Shown here: positions 7,981 through 15,900 of the stretch, piece by piece
Position numbering within the stretch: the stretch's first letter is position 1
Layout of the letters: each line of letters starts with the position of its first letter
Source of the DNA: Bog-532 sp036495425
Lineage (GTDB): Bacteria > Actinomycetota > Actinomycetes > Streptosporangiales > Streptosporangiaceae
Assembly: GCA_036495425.1 (NCBI GenBank)
Contig: DASXMW010000018.1
Span: 1-62,928, forward strand
DNA length: 62,928 nucleotides
Direction of reading: 5' to 3'
Notes under the pieces: model-generated
The model's database searches: none
What the model was told of the DNA's origin: nothing
What the model saw: the letters and a program-made list of their open reading frames with translations, nothing else
Made by a program: the position numbers and the translations under genes

Positions 7981-8673
7981 TCAGCGCAGGCGAGGCTCGG
8001 CCATCCGGGCCAGGCTCTCATCCTTGTGATGCCGCTCGTCGCAGCCGATCTGGCGGACCAGGTCGGCCACGCTGGCGAAGTGGCCGTAGCCTGCGGCCCC
8101 GGGGCAGTCCCACGGCCTGGTCTCCAGCTCGGGATGCGCGGCCACGAACGTCATGTACTCGTGCTCGGCGTGATCCTCGAAGTCGGCGTTCAGCCGGTAA
8201 CTGGCCGCCGGGACGATCAGGAACATCAGCCAGGACAGCAGGTAGTAGACGGTCGCGGTGACCTGCGGCAGCAGCCGGTAGCGCAGCCAGCCCTGACCGG
8301 TTCCTTCCCGGGCCGCCAGCTCGCTCATGATCAGCAGGTGCCACTCCTCGTTGTCCTGCTGATCGCGGGACTCCTCGATCCGCTCATGGATGCGGCGGGC
8401 CAGGCCGGTGTCGCGATGGACCCGGCTGATGGCCAGGTACGCGATCCGCTCCCATGACTGGTAGGGCACCCGGGCCACCAGCTCCAGCACCTGGTACTTG
8501 GCGAAGCCGCCCGAGCGGCCGTAGACGGTATCCATGCCGGTGATGAGCAGCCGGGTCGCCAGGCCGTACCGGCGCCGCGGGGTGGCCAGGGTCTCGGCCT
8601 GGGCCCAGCCGAGCCGCTCGTGGCCGGTGTGCTCTGCGGTCCGGATGCTGCCCGGCTTCGTTGCGGTGTTCAT
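7981..8673 (-). CDS. Alternative oxidase (AOX) family di-iron protein
   Basis: A 230 aa protein with the ligand pattern of alternative quinol oxidases. E64 lies in VLELVARVP (compare LETVAAVPG), E109xxH112 in DNEEWHLLIMSEL (compare NERMHLL), Glu in FEDHAEHEYMTF at 166-174 (compare LEEEAVHTYT) and E213xxH216 in DERHHKDE (compare DEAHHRD). A hydrophobic hairpin at 136-156 fits monotopic membrane binding. AOX transfers electrons from quinol directly to O2 without pumping protons; in an actinomycete the donor would probably be menaquinol (inference). A GGAGGG ribosome site lies 7 nt before ATG 8673. Quinol oxidation rather than another di-iron hydroxylation is likely but not proven. Confidence 0.82.
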   Translation of the reverse strand: MNTATKPGSIRTAEHTGHERLGWAQAETLATPRRRYGLATRLLITGMDTVYGRSGGFAKYQVLELVARVPYQSWERIAYLAISRVHRDTGLARRIHERIEESRDQQDNEEWHLLIMSELAAREGTGQGWLRYRLLPQVTATVYYLLSWLMFLIVPAASYRLNADFEDHAEHEYMTFVAAHPELETRPWDCPGAAGYGHFASVADLVRQIGCDERHHKDESLARMAEPRLR

Positions 8674-8898
8674 GGTCCCGCCCTCCAGCGGCGTGTCATC
8701 GCCGCGGCCTCGGTGTCGCAGCCGGGATCTGGCTGCGTGCCACCAATCCTTCGTGGCCAGGACACTGGGAGTCGTCCACCGCGGGTCCCTCTTGAGCCGC
8801 CCTGGGAGCGCATCCGCACCGGCCGCGGCCTGCGCCCGCAGACGAGTGCGGGGAGTGTGGCGTAGCCGTATGGCGACGCCTGCCGCCGGGCCGCCGGC

Positions 8899-9726
8899 TC
8901 AGCGGGTTCGTTCCCGGTAGCCGAATACGACGACTCCGGCCGTCATGAGGACGACGAACAGCGCCCCGGTTACCGCCGCGTCGAGCAGCGGGCGGCCGGT
9001 CACCGCCTCGTGGTAGCCGGGCGTCCGGGCGTAGTACGCGGCCCGGGTCAGCTCGACCACGTACCTCATCGGCATCGCCTGCGCCAGCACCTGCAAGTAC
9101 GAGGGAACCCCGCGCAGCGGGACCAGGACCCCGCCCAGAACGTACTGCGGGATGATGAGGAACTGGAAGATCTGCATCGCCGAACGCTGGTTGGGCAGGA
9201 CGGCGATGGTGGCCAGGCCGAACGCGCCTCCGAGCAGGCAGCAGGCCAGGCACGGCCCCAGCATGAGGGCCAGTTGCGGGAACGAGATCCGGACGCCGAA
9301 CCCGAGCGCGAACACGACGATGAAGGCCCCCTGGCAGGACGCGACCAGGGTCTCCCCGGCCACCTTCCCGGCGACCAGGGTCAGCCGCAGGACCGGGGTC
9401 ACGAACAGCTCGCGGGAGAAATCGTTCTCCCGGTCCTCGACAACCGAGATCATGCCGGCCGCCGCGGACTGGAACAGGCTGGCCGCGAGCACTCCGGTAA
9501 ACGCCAGCGTCACGGCGCTCAGGCCGGTGGCCGGTCCCACCACGGGCTGCAGGATGGCGCCCAGACCGCCGATGAGCAGGATGGGGAACGCCAGGTTGAC
9601 CGCCAGCCGCGGACGATCGCGCAGCAGCTTGATCACGTCCCGCTGAGCGATGGCCAGCAGAGCGGACAGCTCGCGGCGCAGGCCGGCCATTACCGGCCGG
9701 GCCACCGGTCCGGCCTGCGCGCTCAT
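8899..9726 (-). CDS. ABC-2 type (DrrB-like) transporter permease
   Basis: A 275 aa membrane protein with six predicted helices. It follows the DrrB/NodJ pattern: basic N-terminus, RDVIKLLRDRPRLAVNLAFP, EDRENDFSRELFVTPV cytosolic elbow, FQFLIIPQYVLGGVLVPLRG before the fifth helix, and an extracellular loop before the last helix. Its start overlaps the stop of the ATPase gene by 4 bp. It forms an exporter with the upstream ATPase in the cupin-ATPase-permease operon. Confidence 0.9.
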   Translation of the reverse strand: MSAQAGPVARPVMAGLRRELSALLAIAQRDVIKLLRDRPRLAVNLAFPILLIGGLGAILQPVVGPATGLSAVTLAFTGVLAASLFQSAAAGMISVVEDRENDFSRELFVTPVLRLTLVAGKVAGETLVASCQGAFIVVFALGFGVRISFPQLALMLGPCLACCLLGGAFGLATIAVLPNQRSAMQIFQFLIIPQYVLGGVLVPLRGVPSYLQVLAQAMPMRYVVELTRAAYYARTPGYHEAVTGRPLLDAAVTGALFVVLMTAGVVVFGYRERTR

Positions 9727-10667
9727 GATGCCGCCCGCTCCAGAAGCAGCAGGTAGGCGTCCTCCAGCGTCGGCTCAGCGATCTGGAACCTGGTCAGCTC
9801 GGTCTTCACCAGCGCGAGAATCTCCTGCGCACCGCGGCCATCCAGCGGTACGCGCAGCGGGCCGGCCGGCTGGCCCGGGCTGACCTGCAGGCCGCGTGAC
9901 TCAAGCTCCCGGCGCAGGGCGGGCCGGTCCGCGGCGTCCAGCACCAGATCCGGGCCCAGCTGCCGGGCCTTGACCTCGGCCGGACTGCCCCGCTCGATGA
10001 TCCGTCCCCCGGCCAGCACGCACACCGAGTCGGCGGCTTCGGCCTCCTCCAGGTAGTGCGTGGTCAGAACCACGGTCGTCCCGGCCGCCGCCCGCGCCTG
10101 GCGCAGGTAGGCCCACAGACTCCGCCTGCTCTCCGGGTCCAGGCCTGCGGTCGGCTCGTCCAGAAACAGCACCCGGGGCCGGTGCATCAGCGCCCGGACG
10201 ATCTCCAGCCTGCGTCGCAGGCCGCCGGACAAGGTACGCGCCCGGCGCCCCAGGCTGTCGGAAAGACCCAGGACGCCTGCCATCTCCTGCACCTGGCGGC
10301 GATAGCCAGCCGGCATCAGCCGGTACCAGGGTCGCCACGGGTAAAGGCCGTAGAGCACCGCATGCAGCCGGATGTTCTCTTCAGCGGTCAGGTTGAGGTC
10401 CAGCGACGGCTGCTGGAAGACGACGCCGAGCTCCCGGCGGGCCTCACCCTGCTGGACCGCCAGGTCCCGGCCGGCGATCAGGACCCGGCCCGAGGTCGGG
10501 GCGAGGGTCGTGGTCAGGATCGAAATGGTCGTGGTCTTCCCGGCACCGTTCGGCCCGAGCAGGCAGAAGAGCTGTCCCTCGGGGACCTCGAAGCTGATGT
10601 CGTCGACCGCGTTGCCCGGCGCGGCCCGGTAGCGCTTGACCAGGTGCGCGACCTCAACCGCGGCCAT
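9723..10667 (-). CDS. ABC transporter ATP-binding protein (DrrA-like)
   Basis: A 314 aa ATPase. Walker A LLGPNGAGKTTTIS, Q-loop VVFQQPSLDLNLTAEEN, signature RTLSGGLRRRLEI, Walker B VLFLDEPTAGLDP and LTTHYLEEAEAADSV are all present, with the C-terminal extension of daunorubicin-resistance ATPases. ATG 10667 (or GTG 10670) overlaps the end of the cupin gene by 14 bp. The substrate may be a hydrophobic drug or lipid (family knowledge). Confidence 0.92.
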   Translation of the reverse strand: MAAVEVAHLVKRYRAAPGNAVDDISFEVPEGQLFCLLGPNGAGKTTTISILTTTLAPTSGRVLIAGRDLAVQQGEARRELGVVFQQPSLDLNLTAEENIRLHAVLYGLYPWRPWYRLMPAGYRRQVQEMAGVLGLSDSLGRRARTLSGGLRRRLEIVRALMHRPRVLFLDEPTAGLDPESRRSLWAYLRQARAAAGTTVVLTTHYLEEAEAADSVCVLAGGRIIERGSPAEVKARQLGPDLVLDAADRPALRRELESRGLQVSPGQPAGPLRVPLDGRGAQEILALVKTELTRFQIAEPTLEDAYLLLLERAAS

Positions 10668-11250
10668 CACCGTCGGCCCCCCTCAGCGCACGGTAGCGCG
10701 CGCCCGGCGCGCACCGCATGGCCAGCCAGGCCAGCGGGGCGGTGACCGCGCGGACCAGCACGGCCGGGAGATATGGGGCCCGCACCTCAGGCTCGAAATC
10801 GCGCATGAAAAGGGCCAGGTCGAACAGGCTGGGCAGGGCACGGCCCGCCGCGTGCTGCCGCTGAGCCAGTGCCGCGGCGACCTCGAGCAGTTCCTGCATA
10901 CTCAGCGCCGGCCTGGTCTGCACCAGGACTCTCGCGGGCACGGGCCCGGCGTTGGCGAAGTGGTGCACGGTCCCCGGCGGAACCCGCACGGTTACACCCG
11001 GGCCTGCGACGACCCGCCGGCCGCCGACCCGGAACCTCATCCGCCCGGCCAGCACGGTGAAGCACTCCTCCTGCCCGGGGTGAGCGTGGCCGCTCGGTAC
11101 CCGCCCACCCGCCGCCAGCAGGAGCTCCCACTCCAGCACGCTGCCGCCGGTCTCGGCCGCCGTTTTGCGGATGGTGATCCGCTCGCCGCTGAGCGGATTG
11201 GTGATGACGTGCCCAGCGGCTATCACAGTGGTCTCCCGGCTAGATGACAT
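10654..11250 (-). CDS. Cupin-domain protein
   Basis: A 198 aa protein with a single cupin barrel. Motif 1 is GHAHPGQEECFTVLAGRMRF (metal-ligand-like H, H, E) and motif 2 is VPPGTVHHFANAGPVPARVL. The C-terminal third (FDLALFMRDFEPEVRAPYLP, then a hydrophobic Ala/Leu stretch) resembles proteins of the quercetinase/DUF-cupin type with an extra helical tail. The start is chosen at ATG 11250, which follows TAGGGG; upstream ATG 11262 lacks a ribosome site. It is the first gene of the operon with the ABC ATPase and permease. Function unassigned. Confidence 0.8.
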   Translation of the reverse strand: MSSSRETTVIAAGHVITNPLSGERITIRKTAAETGGSVLEWELLLAAGGRVPSGHAHPGQEECFTVLAGRMRFRVGGRRVVAGPGVTVRVPPGTVHHFANAGPVPARVLVQTRPALSMQELLEVAAALAQRQHAAGRALPSLFDLALFMRDFEPEVRAPYLPAVLVRAVTAPLAWLAMRCAPGARYRALRGADGDGRG

Positions 11251-11420
11251 CACCCCTACCATGCCGGCCGGGCCCGGCCGTGTCGCCGGCCCAGCAGCCG
11301 GCTCCCCGTCGTCTGCTGAGGTAGCGCAGCGCACCCGGCATGCACCGTCGGGTGTAGGCGGTGCGCTCAGGTGTCACCGCCGCGCCGATGCCTTCCCGGC
11401 CGTGACCGGCATACCGTTTG

Positions 11421-12638
11421 ATGGTGATGACCGATCCCGACCTGCCCGCACGCACCGCAGTCAGGCCTGGCGTCCTTCCCCACGCCACCGCCGGCCGGCG
11501 CTGGGCCGTCGACGTGACGATAGCGGCGGCGGTGACGGCGGTTCAGGTCGGCGTAACGCATGCTTCGACGGCATGGGAGTCCCATGGCGGCCACCCCGCC
11601 CCCGGAATCCTCACCTACGTCCTCCTGGCCGTGGGCGGGGCGTCACTGATCGGCCGCCGCCGCTATCCGGTCGCCGTCCTCGCGGTCACGCTGACCACGG
11701 CATTGTGGGCCGGCGTACCGGGCCATTCAGGCGTGGTCTGGCTCGCGCTGATCGTGGCCTTTTTCAACGCGGTGCTGGAAAGGAAGCGGGCGGCCGCGAT
11801 CGCGTCCCTGGTCATCGGCTACGTCGCATCCATGTGGCCGCTCTGGCTGATCGGTCAGCGCGGTCATCCTTCCGCGGCCGCCGCCATCTGGCTGGCGGTC
11901 CTGATGCTTTTCATGCTGAGCATCGCCGAGATCATCCGGAGCCGGAGCCAGCGCAAGGCGGCGCTCGAGCAAAGCCGCAGCGAGGAACTGCGCCGGCGGG
12001 CCGGCGAGGAACGCATGCGGATGGCACGGGACCTGCACGACGTCGTGGCGCATAACATCTCGGTCATCAACGTGCAGGCGAACACGGCGCTGCACCTGAT
12101 GGACCGCCAGCCAGAACGGGCCCGCACGGCCCTGACCAACATCAACGAGGTGAGCAAGCAGGCACTGGTGGAGCTACGCTCGGTGCTCGGCGTGCTCCGC
12201 GATGTGGACGACCCGGCGCCGCTGAAGCCGAGCCCCGGCCTGGCCCATCTCGGCGACCTGGTGAACAATGCCGCGACCGCGGGCCTCACCGTCCGCGTCC
12301 TGGAAGAGGGCCAGCCGGGCCCGTTGCCGGCCGACGTCGACCTCGCCGCCTACCGGATCGTCCAGGAAGCCCTGACCAACAGTGCCAGGCACTCGGGCAG
12401 CGAGCACGCCACGGTGCGCGTCACCTACGGCGCAGACGCCCTGGTCGTGGAGATCAACGACCAGGGCGCCCTGCCGCCTCCGGGCCGGCCGCCCGTCCAG
12501 GCCAACGGCTCGGGCAACGGCATCACCGGCATGACCGAGCGAGCGACCGTGCTCGGCGGCACACTGCGGGCCGGACGCCGGCCGGAAGGCGGCTTCGAAG
12601 TCCGGGCCTGGCTTCCGATGCCCTGGGTCGAGCGGTGA
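11421..12638 (+). CDS. Sensor histidine kinase (NarL-partner type, HisKA_3)
   Basis: A 405 aa kinase. Four to five N-terminal membrane helices (about 30-175) lead to a short coiled coil rich in R/E/Q, then the HisKA_3 box RMARDLHDVVAHNISVI with phospho-accepting H206, and an HATPase_c domain with N-box LTNSARHSG and G-boxes NGSGNGITGMTERA. This type pairs with NarL/LuxR regulators, yet none is adjacent. The orphan NarL regulator at 7249-7914 is the obvious partner (inference). The stop TGA overlaps a GTGATG that could once have started a downstream gene. ATG 11427 is an alternative start. Confidence 0.9.
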   Translation: MVMTDPDLPARTAVRPGVLPHATAGRRWAVDVTIAAAVTAVQVGVTHASTAWESHGGHPAPGILTYVLLAVGGASLIGRRRYPVAVLAVTLTTALWAGVPGHSGVVWLALIVAFFNAVLERKRAAAIASLVIGYVASMWPLWLIGQRGHPSAAAAIWLAVLMLFMLSIAEIIRSRSQRKAALEQSRSEELRRRAGEERMRMARDLHDVVAHNISVINVQANTALHLMDRQPERARTALTNINEVSKQALVELRSVLGVLRDVDDPAPLKPSPGLAHLGDLVNNAATAGLTVRVLEEGQPGPLPADVDLAAYRIVQEALTNSARHSGSEHATVRVTYGADALVVEINDQGALPPPGRPPVQANGSGNGITGMTERATVLGGTLRAGRRPEGGFEVRAWLPMPWVER

Positions 12639-12651
12639 TGCGGCCTGACGG

Positions 12652-13050
12652 TTATCCGGGCGCGCTGACCGGGAGATCTGCCGTCCGCCCAGGCCGTCTC
12701 GGGCGGGCGTCGTAGCCGGTGCGGGCGGCGGCGATCTCCTGGCGGTGGGCGCGGGTCCAGGAGACCAGGCCCTCGATGGCCACCAGCAGGCTCCGGCCCA
12801 GGCCGGTCAGGGCGTAGTCGACGCGGGGCGGCACGACCGGGTGGACGGTGCGGGTCACCAGGCCGTCGCGCTCCAGGTGGCGCAGGGTCAGGGTCAGCAT
12901 GCGCTGGCTGATCTCGTCGATCTCCCGGTGCAGCTCGGTGAACCGGCGCGTGCCCGTCCCGAGCAGCTCGATGACCAGCAGCGACCACTTGTCGGCCAGC
13001 CGGTCGAGCAGGTCGCGGATCTCGCACGAGGTCGTGTCACCCACATTCAT
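12652..13050 (-). CDS. HxlR family winged-helix transcriptional regulator
   Basis: A 132 aa MarR-like winged-helix protein. CEIRDLLDRLADKWSLLVIE at the N-terminus carries the conserved Cys and the DKW of HxlR proteins; RRFTELHREIDEISQRMLT is the recognition helix region and VHPVVPPRVDYALTGLG the wing. HxlR proteins sense electrophiles, redox or formaldehyde and often regulate the divergent gene. Here that is the LLM oxidoreductase at 13167. The start at ATG 13050 gives the family's normal length; upstream in-frame starts reach 13119. Confidence 0.88.
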   Translation of the reverse strand: MNVGDTTSCEIRDLLDRLADKWSLLVIELLGTGTRRFTELHREIDEISQRMLTLTLRHLERDGLVTRTVHPVVPPRVDYALTGLGRSLLVAIEGLVSWTRAHRQEIAAARTGYDARPRRPGRTADLPVSAPG

Positions 13051-13094
13051 GTGCGTACCTGACTTCCATGTGCCGTCTTCCACACGCTCGATTC

Positions 13095-13126
13095 TTACTG
13101 AAGAGTGGGTCACGAACAAGAAGTAA
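13095..13126. promoter_or_regulatory. Candidate HxlR operator in the divergent intergenic region
   Basis: TTACT (13095-13099) and AGTAA (13122-13126) form an AT-containing inverted repeat in otherwise GC-rich DNA between the HxlR gene and the oxidoreductase. HxlR regulators commonly bind such spaced TTAC/GTAA arms. The match is short, so this is tentative. Confidence 0.35.
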
Positions 13127-13166
13127 CCATGGCGGCGAGCGGGCCGCGGTCGGTCGGGAGGCCACG

Positions 13167-14075
13167 ATGGAACTGGGCGTGATCATGCCGTCGATGTCGC
13201 GGCGGGACGGCCGGCCGGGTGACATCCCGGCCGCGGCCCGGCACGCCGAGGACCTCGGGTTCGAATCAGCGTGGGTGGTGGACCAGCTGGTGGCCGGAAC
13301 CGGGGTTCCGGTGCTGGACAGCCTCACCTCGCTGGCCGGGGCGGCCGCGGTGACCGACCGGATCCGGCTCGGCGTGGGCGTGCTTATCGCGCCGCTGCGC
13401 CCGGTGACCTGGACCGCCAAGCAGGTCGCGACCCTGCAGTACCTGTCCGGGGATCGCGTGCTGCTCGGCGTCGGCGCGGGCGGCGACCGGCACGCCGCGT
13501 CCTGGGACGCGGCCGGGGTGCCCCGCCGCGAACGGGGCCGCCGCACCGACGAGGCCCTGCGCCGGCTGCCGGACCTGATCGCGGGCAAGCCGGTCCGGCT
13601 CACGCCCGAGGGTGCGGAGGTCACGCTCAGCCCGGGGGTGACCGTGCCCCCGCTGGTCATCGGCGGCAACTCCGACGCGGCCGCCCGGCGGGCCGGCGAG
13701 TTCGGCGACGAGTGGTTCGTGCTGGCCGGGCCGGACGACATCCCGCGCTTCCAGGCCGTGGCCGCGGAGCAGGCGGGCCGGTTCGGCCGGCCGGTCCCGG
13801 CGCTTACCACCAGCGTCATGGTCGCCCTCGACGGCGACCCCTCCGTCCCCGGGCGCGACACGCTCACCAGCCTGCTGGCCGACCCCGACGGCATGTTCGG
13901 TGTCCCGGCCGAGGCCGCTCCGGATGCGTTCCTGACCGGCGGGCCGGCGGTTCTCGCGGATCTGCTCGGGCGGCTGGCCGAGGCCGGGTTGCACCGGACC
14001 ATCGTCCAATTCGTGGGCGGTGACTGGTCCCGGCAGACCGAGCTCGTGGCCGAGGCCAGATCCCAGCTCGGCTGA
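13167..14075 (+). CDS. LLM class flavin/F420-dependent oxidoreductase
   Basis: A 302 aa luciferase-like TIM barrel. Landmarks are MELGVIMPSMSRRDGRPGD, ARHAEDLGFESAWVVDQLV, RIRLGVGVLIAPLRPVTW, YLSGDRVLLGVGAGGDRH and PPLVIGGNSDAAARRAGEF. The SRV/G-type cofactor loop is compatible with F420 (inference; FMNH2 cannot be excluded). GGGAGG at 13156-13161 fixes the ATG start. It is divergent from the HxlR regulator, suggesting redox- or electrophile-controlled expression. Confidence 0.88.
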   Translation: MELGVIMPSMSRRDGRPGDIPAAARHAEDLGFESAWVVDQLVAGTGVPVLDSLTSLAGAAAVTDRIRLGVGVLIAPLRPVTWTAKQVATLQYLSGDRVLLGVGAGGDRHAASWDAAGVPRRERGRRTDEALRRLPDLIAGKPVRLTPEGAEVTLSPGVTVPPLVIGGNSDAAARRAGEFGDEWFVLAGPDDIPRFQAVAAEQAGRFGRPVPALTTSVMVALDGDPSVPGRDTLTSLLADPDGMFGVPAEAAPDAFLTGGPAVLADLLGRLAEAGLHRTIVQFVGGDWSRQTELVAEARSQLG

Positions 14076-14188
14076 ACGTTACCGAGGGCGCTGACCGGGA
14101 GCTCCGCCGCTCGGGCGGCATCGAGCAAGCGCTCGTGGTTCCGCTGATAACAGCAAGAAGCGGCACGCGCGGGCTCGGGGTAAGCAAA

Positions 14189-14220
14189 CGGCCCGGCTCC
14201 CCAGGTGGGGAGCCGGGCCG
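14189..14220. terminator. Bidirectional terminator hairpin
   Basis: 14-bp perfect stem CGGCCCGGCTCCCC / GGGGAGCCGGGCCG with an AGGT loop. It lies between the converging oxidoreductase (+) and sucB (-). Confidence 0.82.
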
Positions 14221-14234
14221 TCGGGTGCTTGCGC

Positions 14235-15848
14235 TCAGAGGCCCAGTTCGGCTTCGAAGCTACCCTCCTCCAGGCGCTCCTTGATGGTGACCAGGAAGCG
14301 GGCGGCGTCGGCGCCGTCGACCAGGCGGTGGTCGTAGGTGAGGGCCAGGTAGACGACGGAGCGAACCGCGATCACCTCGCCCAGGGCGGGGTCGTCGACG
14401 ACCACGGGGCGCTTGACCACGGTGCCGGTGCCGAGGATGCCCACCTGCGGCTGGTTGATGATCGGGGTGTCGAACAGGGCGCCGCGGCTGCCGGTGTTGG
14501 TCAGGGTGAACGTGCCCCCGGCCAGCTCGTCCGGGCCGACCTGACCGCTGCGGGTCCGGCCGGCCAGGTCCGCGATCTTGCGGGCCAGGCCGCCCAGGTT
14601 CAGGTCGCCGGCGTTGTGGACGACCGGGACCATCAGGCCGCGCTCGGCGTCGACCGCGATACCGAGGTGCTCGGCGTCGTGGTAGGTGACCTGGTTGTTG
14701 GCCGTGTCGATGACCGCGTTGAGCTTGGGGTGGACCTTCAGCGCCTCGATCGTGGCCAGCGCGAAGAACGGCAGGAAGCTGAGCTTCACGCCCTCGCGGG
14801 CCTCGAAGTCCTGCTTGGCCCGGTCCCGCAGCCGTGCGATCGCGGTGACGTCGGCCTCGACCACGGTGGTCAGCTGGGCCGAGGTCTGCAGCGACTCGAC
14901 CATCCGCTGGGCGATGACCTGGCGGGGCCGGGACATCCGCTGGGTGGTGCCCCGCAGCGCGGACGGCACGATGGCCGGGCGGGACGGGGCCGACGGCTGA
15001 GCCGCGGCAGCGGCAGTACCGGCCGGGGCGGCGGGCGCCGCCGCCGGAGCCGACGGAGCGGCCGCGGCCGGAGGCGCCGCGGCGGGCTGCGCCTGGGCCG
15101 CTTCCTGCTCGCGCCGGGTCCGGGCCGCGTCGAGCACGTCCTGCTTGCGGATCCGCCCGCCGACGCCGGTGCCGGCCACCGACTCCAGGTCGACGCCGTG
15201 CTCGGCGGCCAGCTTGCGGACCAGCGGGGTCACGTACGGGCCGTCGCCGGTGGACGGCGGGGCCGGGGCCTCGGCCTGCGGGGCCGCCGCGGCCGGCTGC
15301 TGGGGCGCGGGCGGGGCCTGCGGCTGCGGTGGCGCTGGGGCCGGGGCGGGTGGCGGAGGCGGCGGTGCCTGCTGCTGCGGCTGGGACCACGCGGGCGCCG
15401 GCGCGGGAGCCGGAGCCGCCGGAGCCGACGCCGCGGCGCCATTGGTACCGCCGTCACCCTGCGAAGCCTGGGCAGCCGGGGCTTCCTGCGCCTGAGCCGG
15501 GGCCTCCTGCGCCTGGGCCGGGGCCTCCTGGGCCGGGGCCTCCTGAGCTGGGGCCTGCGCGCCCTGGTCGCCGTCCGACGACGGCGCGCCGCCGCCGGAG
15601 CCAGCCCCGTCGCCTTCCTCGATCACCGCGAGCTGCGCGCCGACCTCGACGGTCTCGTCCTCACCCACGGCGATCTCGCGCAGCACGCCGGCCGCGGGCG
15701 AGGGGATCTCGGTGTCGACCTTGTCCGTCGACACCTCGAGAAGCGGCTCATCCGCCTCCACGCGCTCGCCTTCCTTCTTGAGCCAGCGCGTGACGGTGCC
15801 CTCTGTGACGCTCTCACCGAGCTGGGGCATGGATACCGAGACCGACAT
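14235..15848 (-). CDS. sucB: Dihydrolipoamide acyltransferase (E2 of 2-oxoglutarate/pyruvate dehydrogenase)
   Basis: A 537 aa E2 subunit that moves acyl groups from lipoyl-lysine to CoA. A lipoyl domain (residues 1-76) has VSTDKVDTEIPSP with the lipoylated Lys43. A very long Ala/Pro/Gln linker follows (about 77-195), then the E3-binding domain (about 205-245, VTPLVRKLAAEHGVDLESV) and the catalytic domain ending in TYDHRLVDGADAARFL with the catalytic His. Only one lipoyl domain is present, whereas many actinobacterial E2s have two or three. AAGGAG precedes ATG 15848. lpd lies upstream on the same strand and probably in the same operon. Confidence 0.95.
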   Translation of the reverse strand: MSVSVSMPQLGESVTEGTVTRWLKKEGERVEADEPLLEVSTDKVDTEIPSPAAGVLREIAVGEDETVEVGAQLAVIEEGDGAGSGGGAPSSDGDQGAQAPAQEAPAQEAPAQAQEAPAQAQEAPAAQASQGDGGTNGAAASAPAAPAPAPAPAWSQPQQQAPPPPPPAPAPAPPQPQAPPAPQQPAAAAPQAEAPAPPSTGDGPYVTPLVRKLAAEHGVDLESVAGTGVGGRIRKQDVLDAARTRREQEAAQAQPAAAPPAAAAPSAPAAAPAAPAGTAAAAAQPSAPSRPAIVPSALRGTTQRMSRPRQVIAQRMVESLQTSAQLTTVVEADVTAIARLRDRAKQDFEAREGVKLSFLPFFALATIEALKVHPKLNAVIDTANNQVTYHDAEHLGIAVDAERGLMVPVVHNAGDLNLGGLARKIADLAGRTRSGQVGPDELAGGTFTLTNTGSRGALFDTPIINQPQVGILGTGTVVKRPVVVDDPALGEVIAVRSVVYLALTYDHRLVDGADAARFLVTIKERLEEGSFEAELGL

Positions 15849-15900
15849 TGTTCCCGTGACTCCTTCGTAAGCTCACGCGGGCCAGTGAGGCGTGTACGTG

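Noticed and set aside
13255..13270. GGGTTCGAATC, like a tRNA T-arm
   Set aside because: It is inside the LLM oxidoreductase coding for GFESAW; no acceptor stem, D-arm or anticodon arm can be built around it.
15230..15600. Repetitive GGGGCC-rich tract that could be taken for a repeat array
   Set aside because: It encodes the Ala/Pro/Gln linker of SucB; there are no regular spacers, so it is not a CRISPR or satellite.
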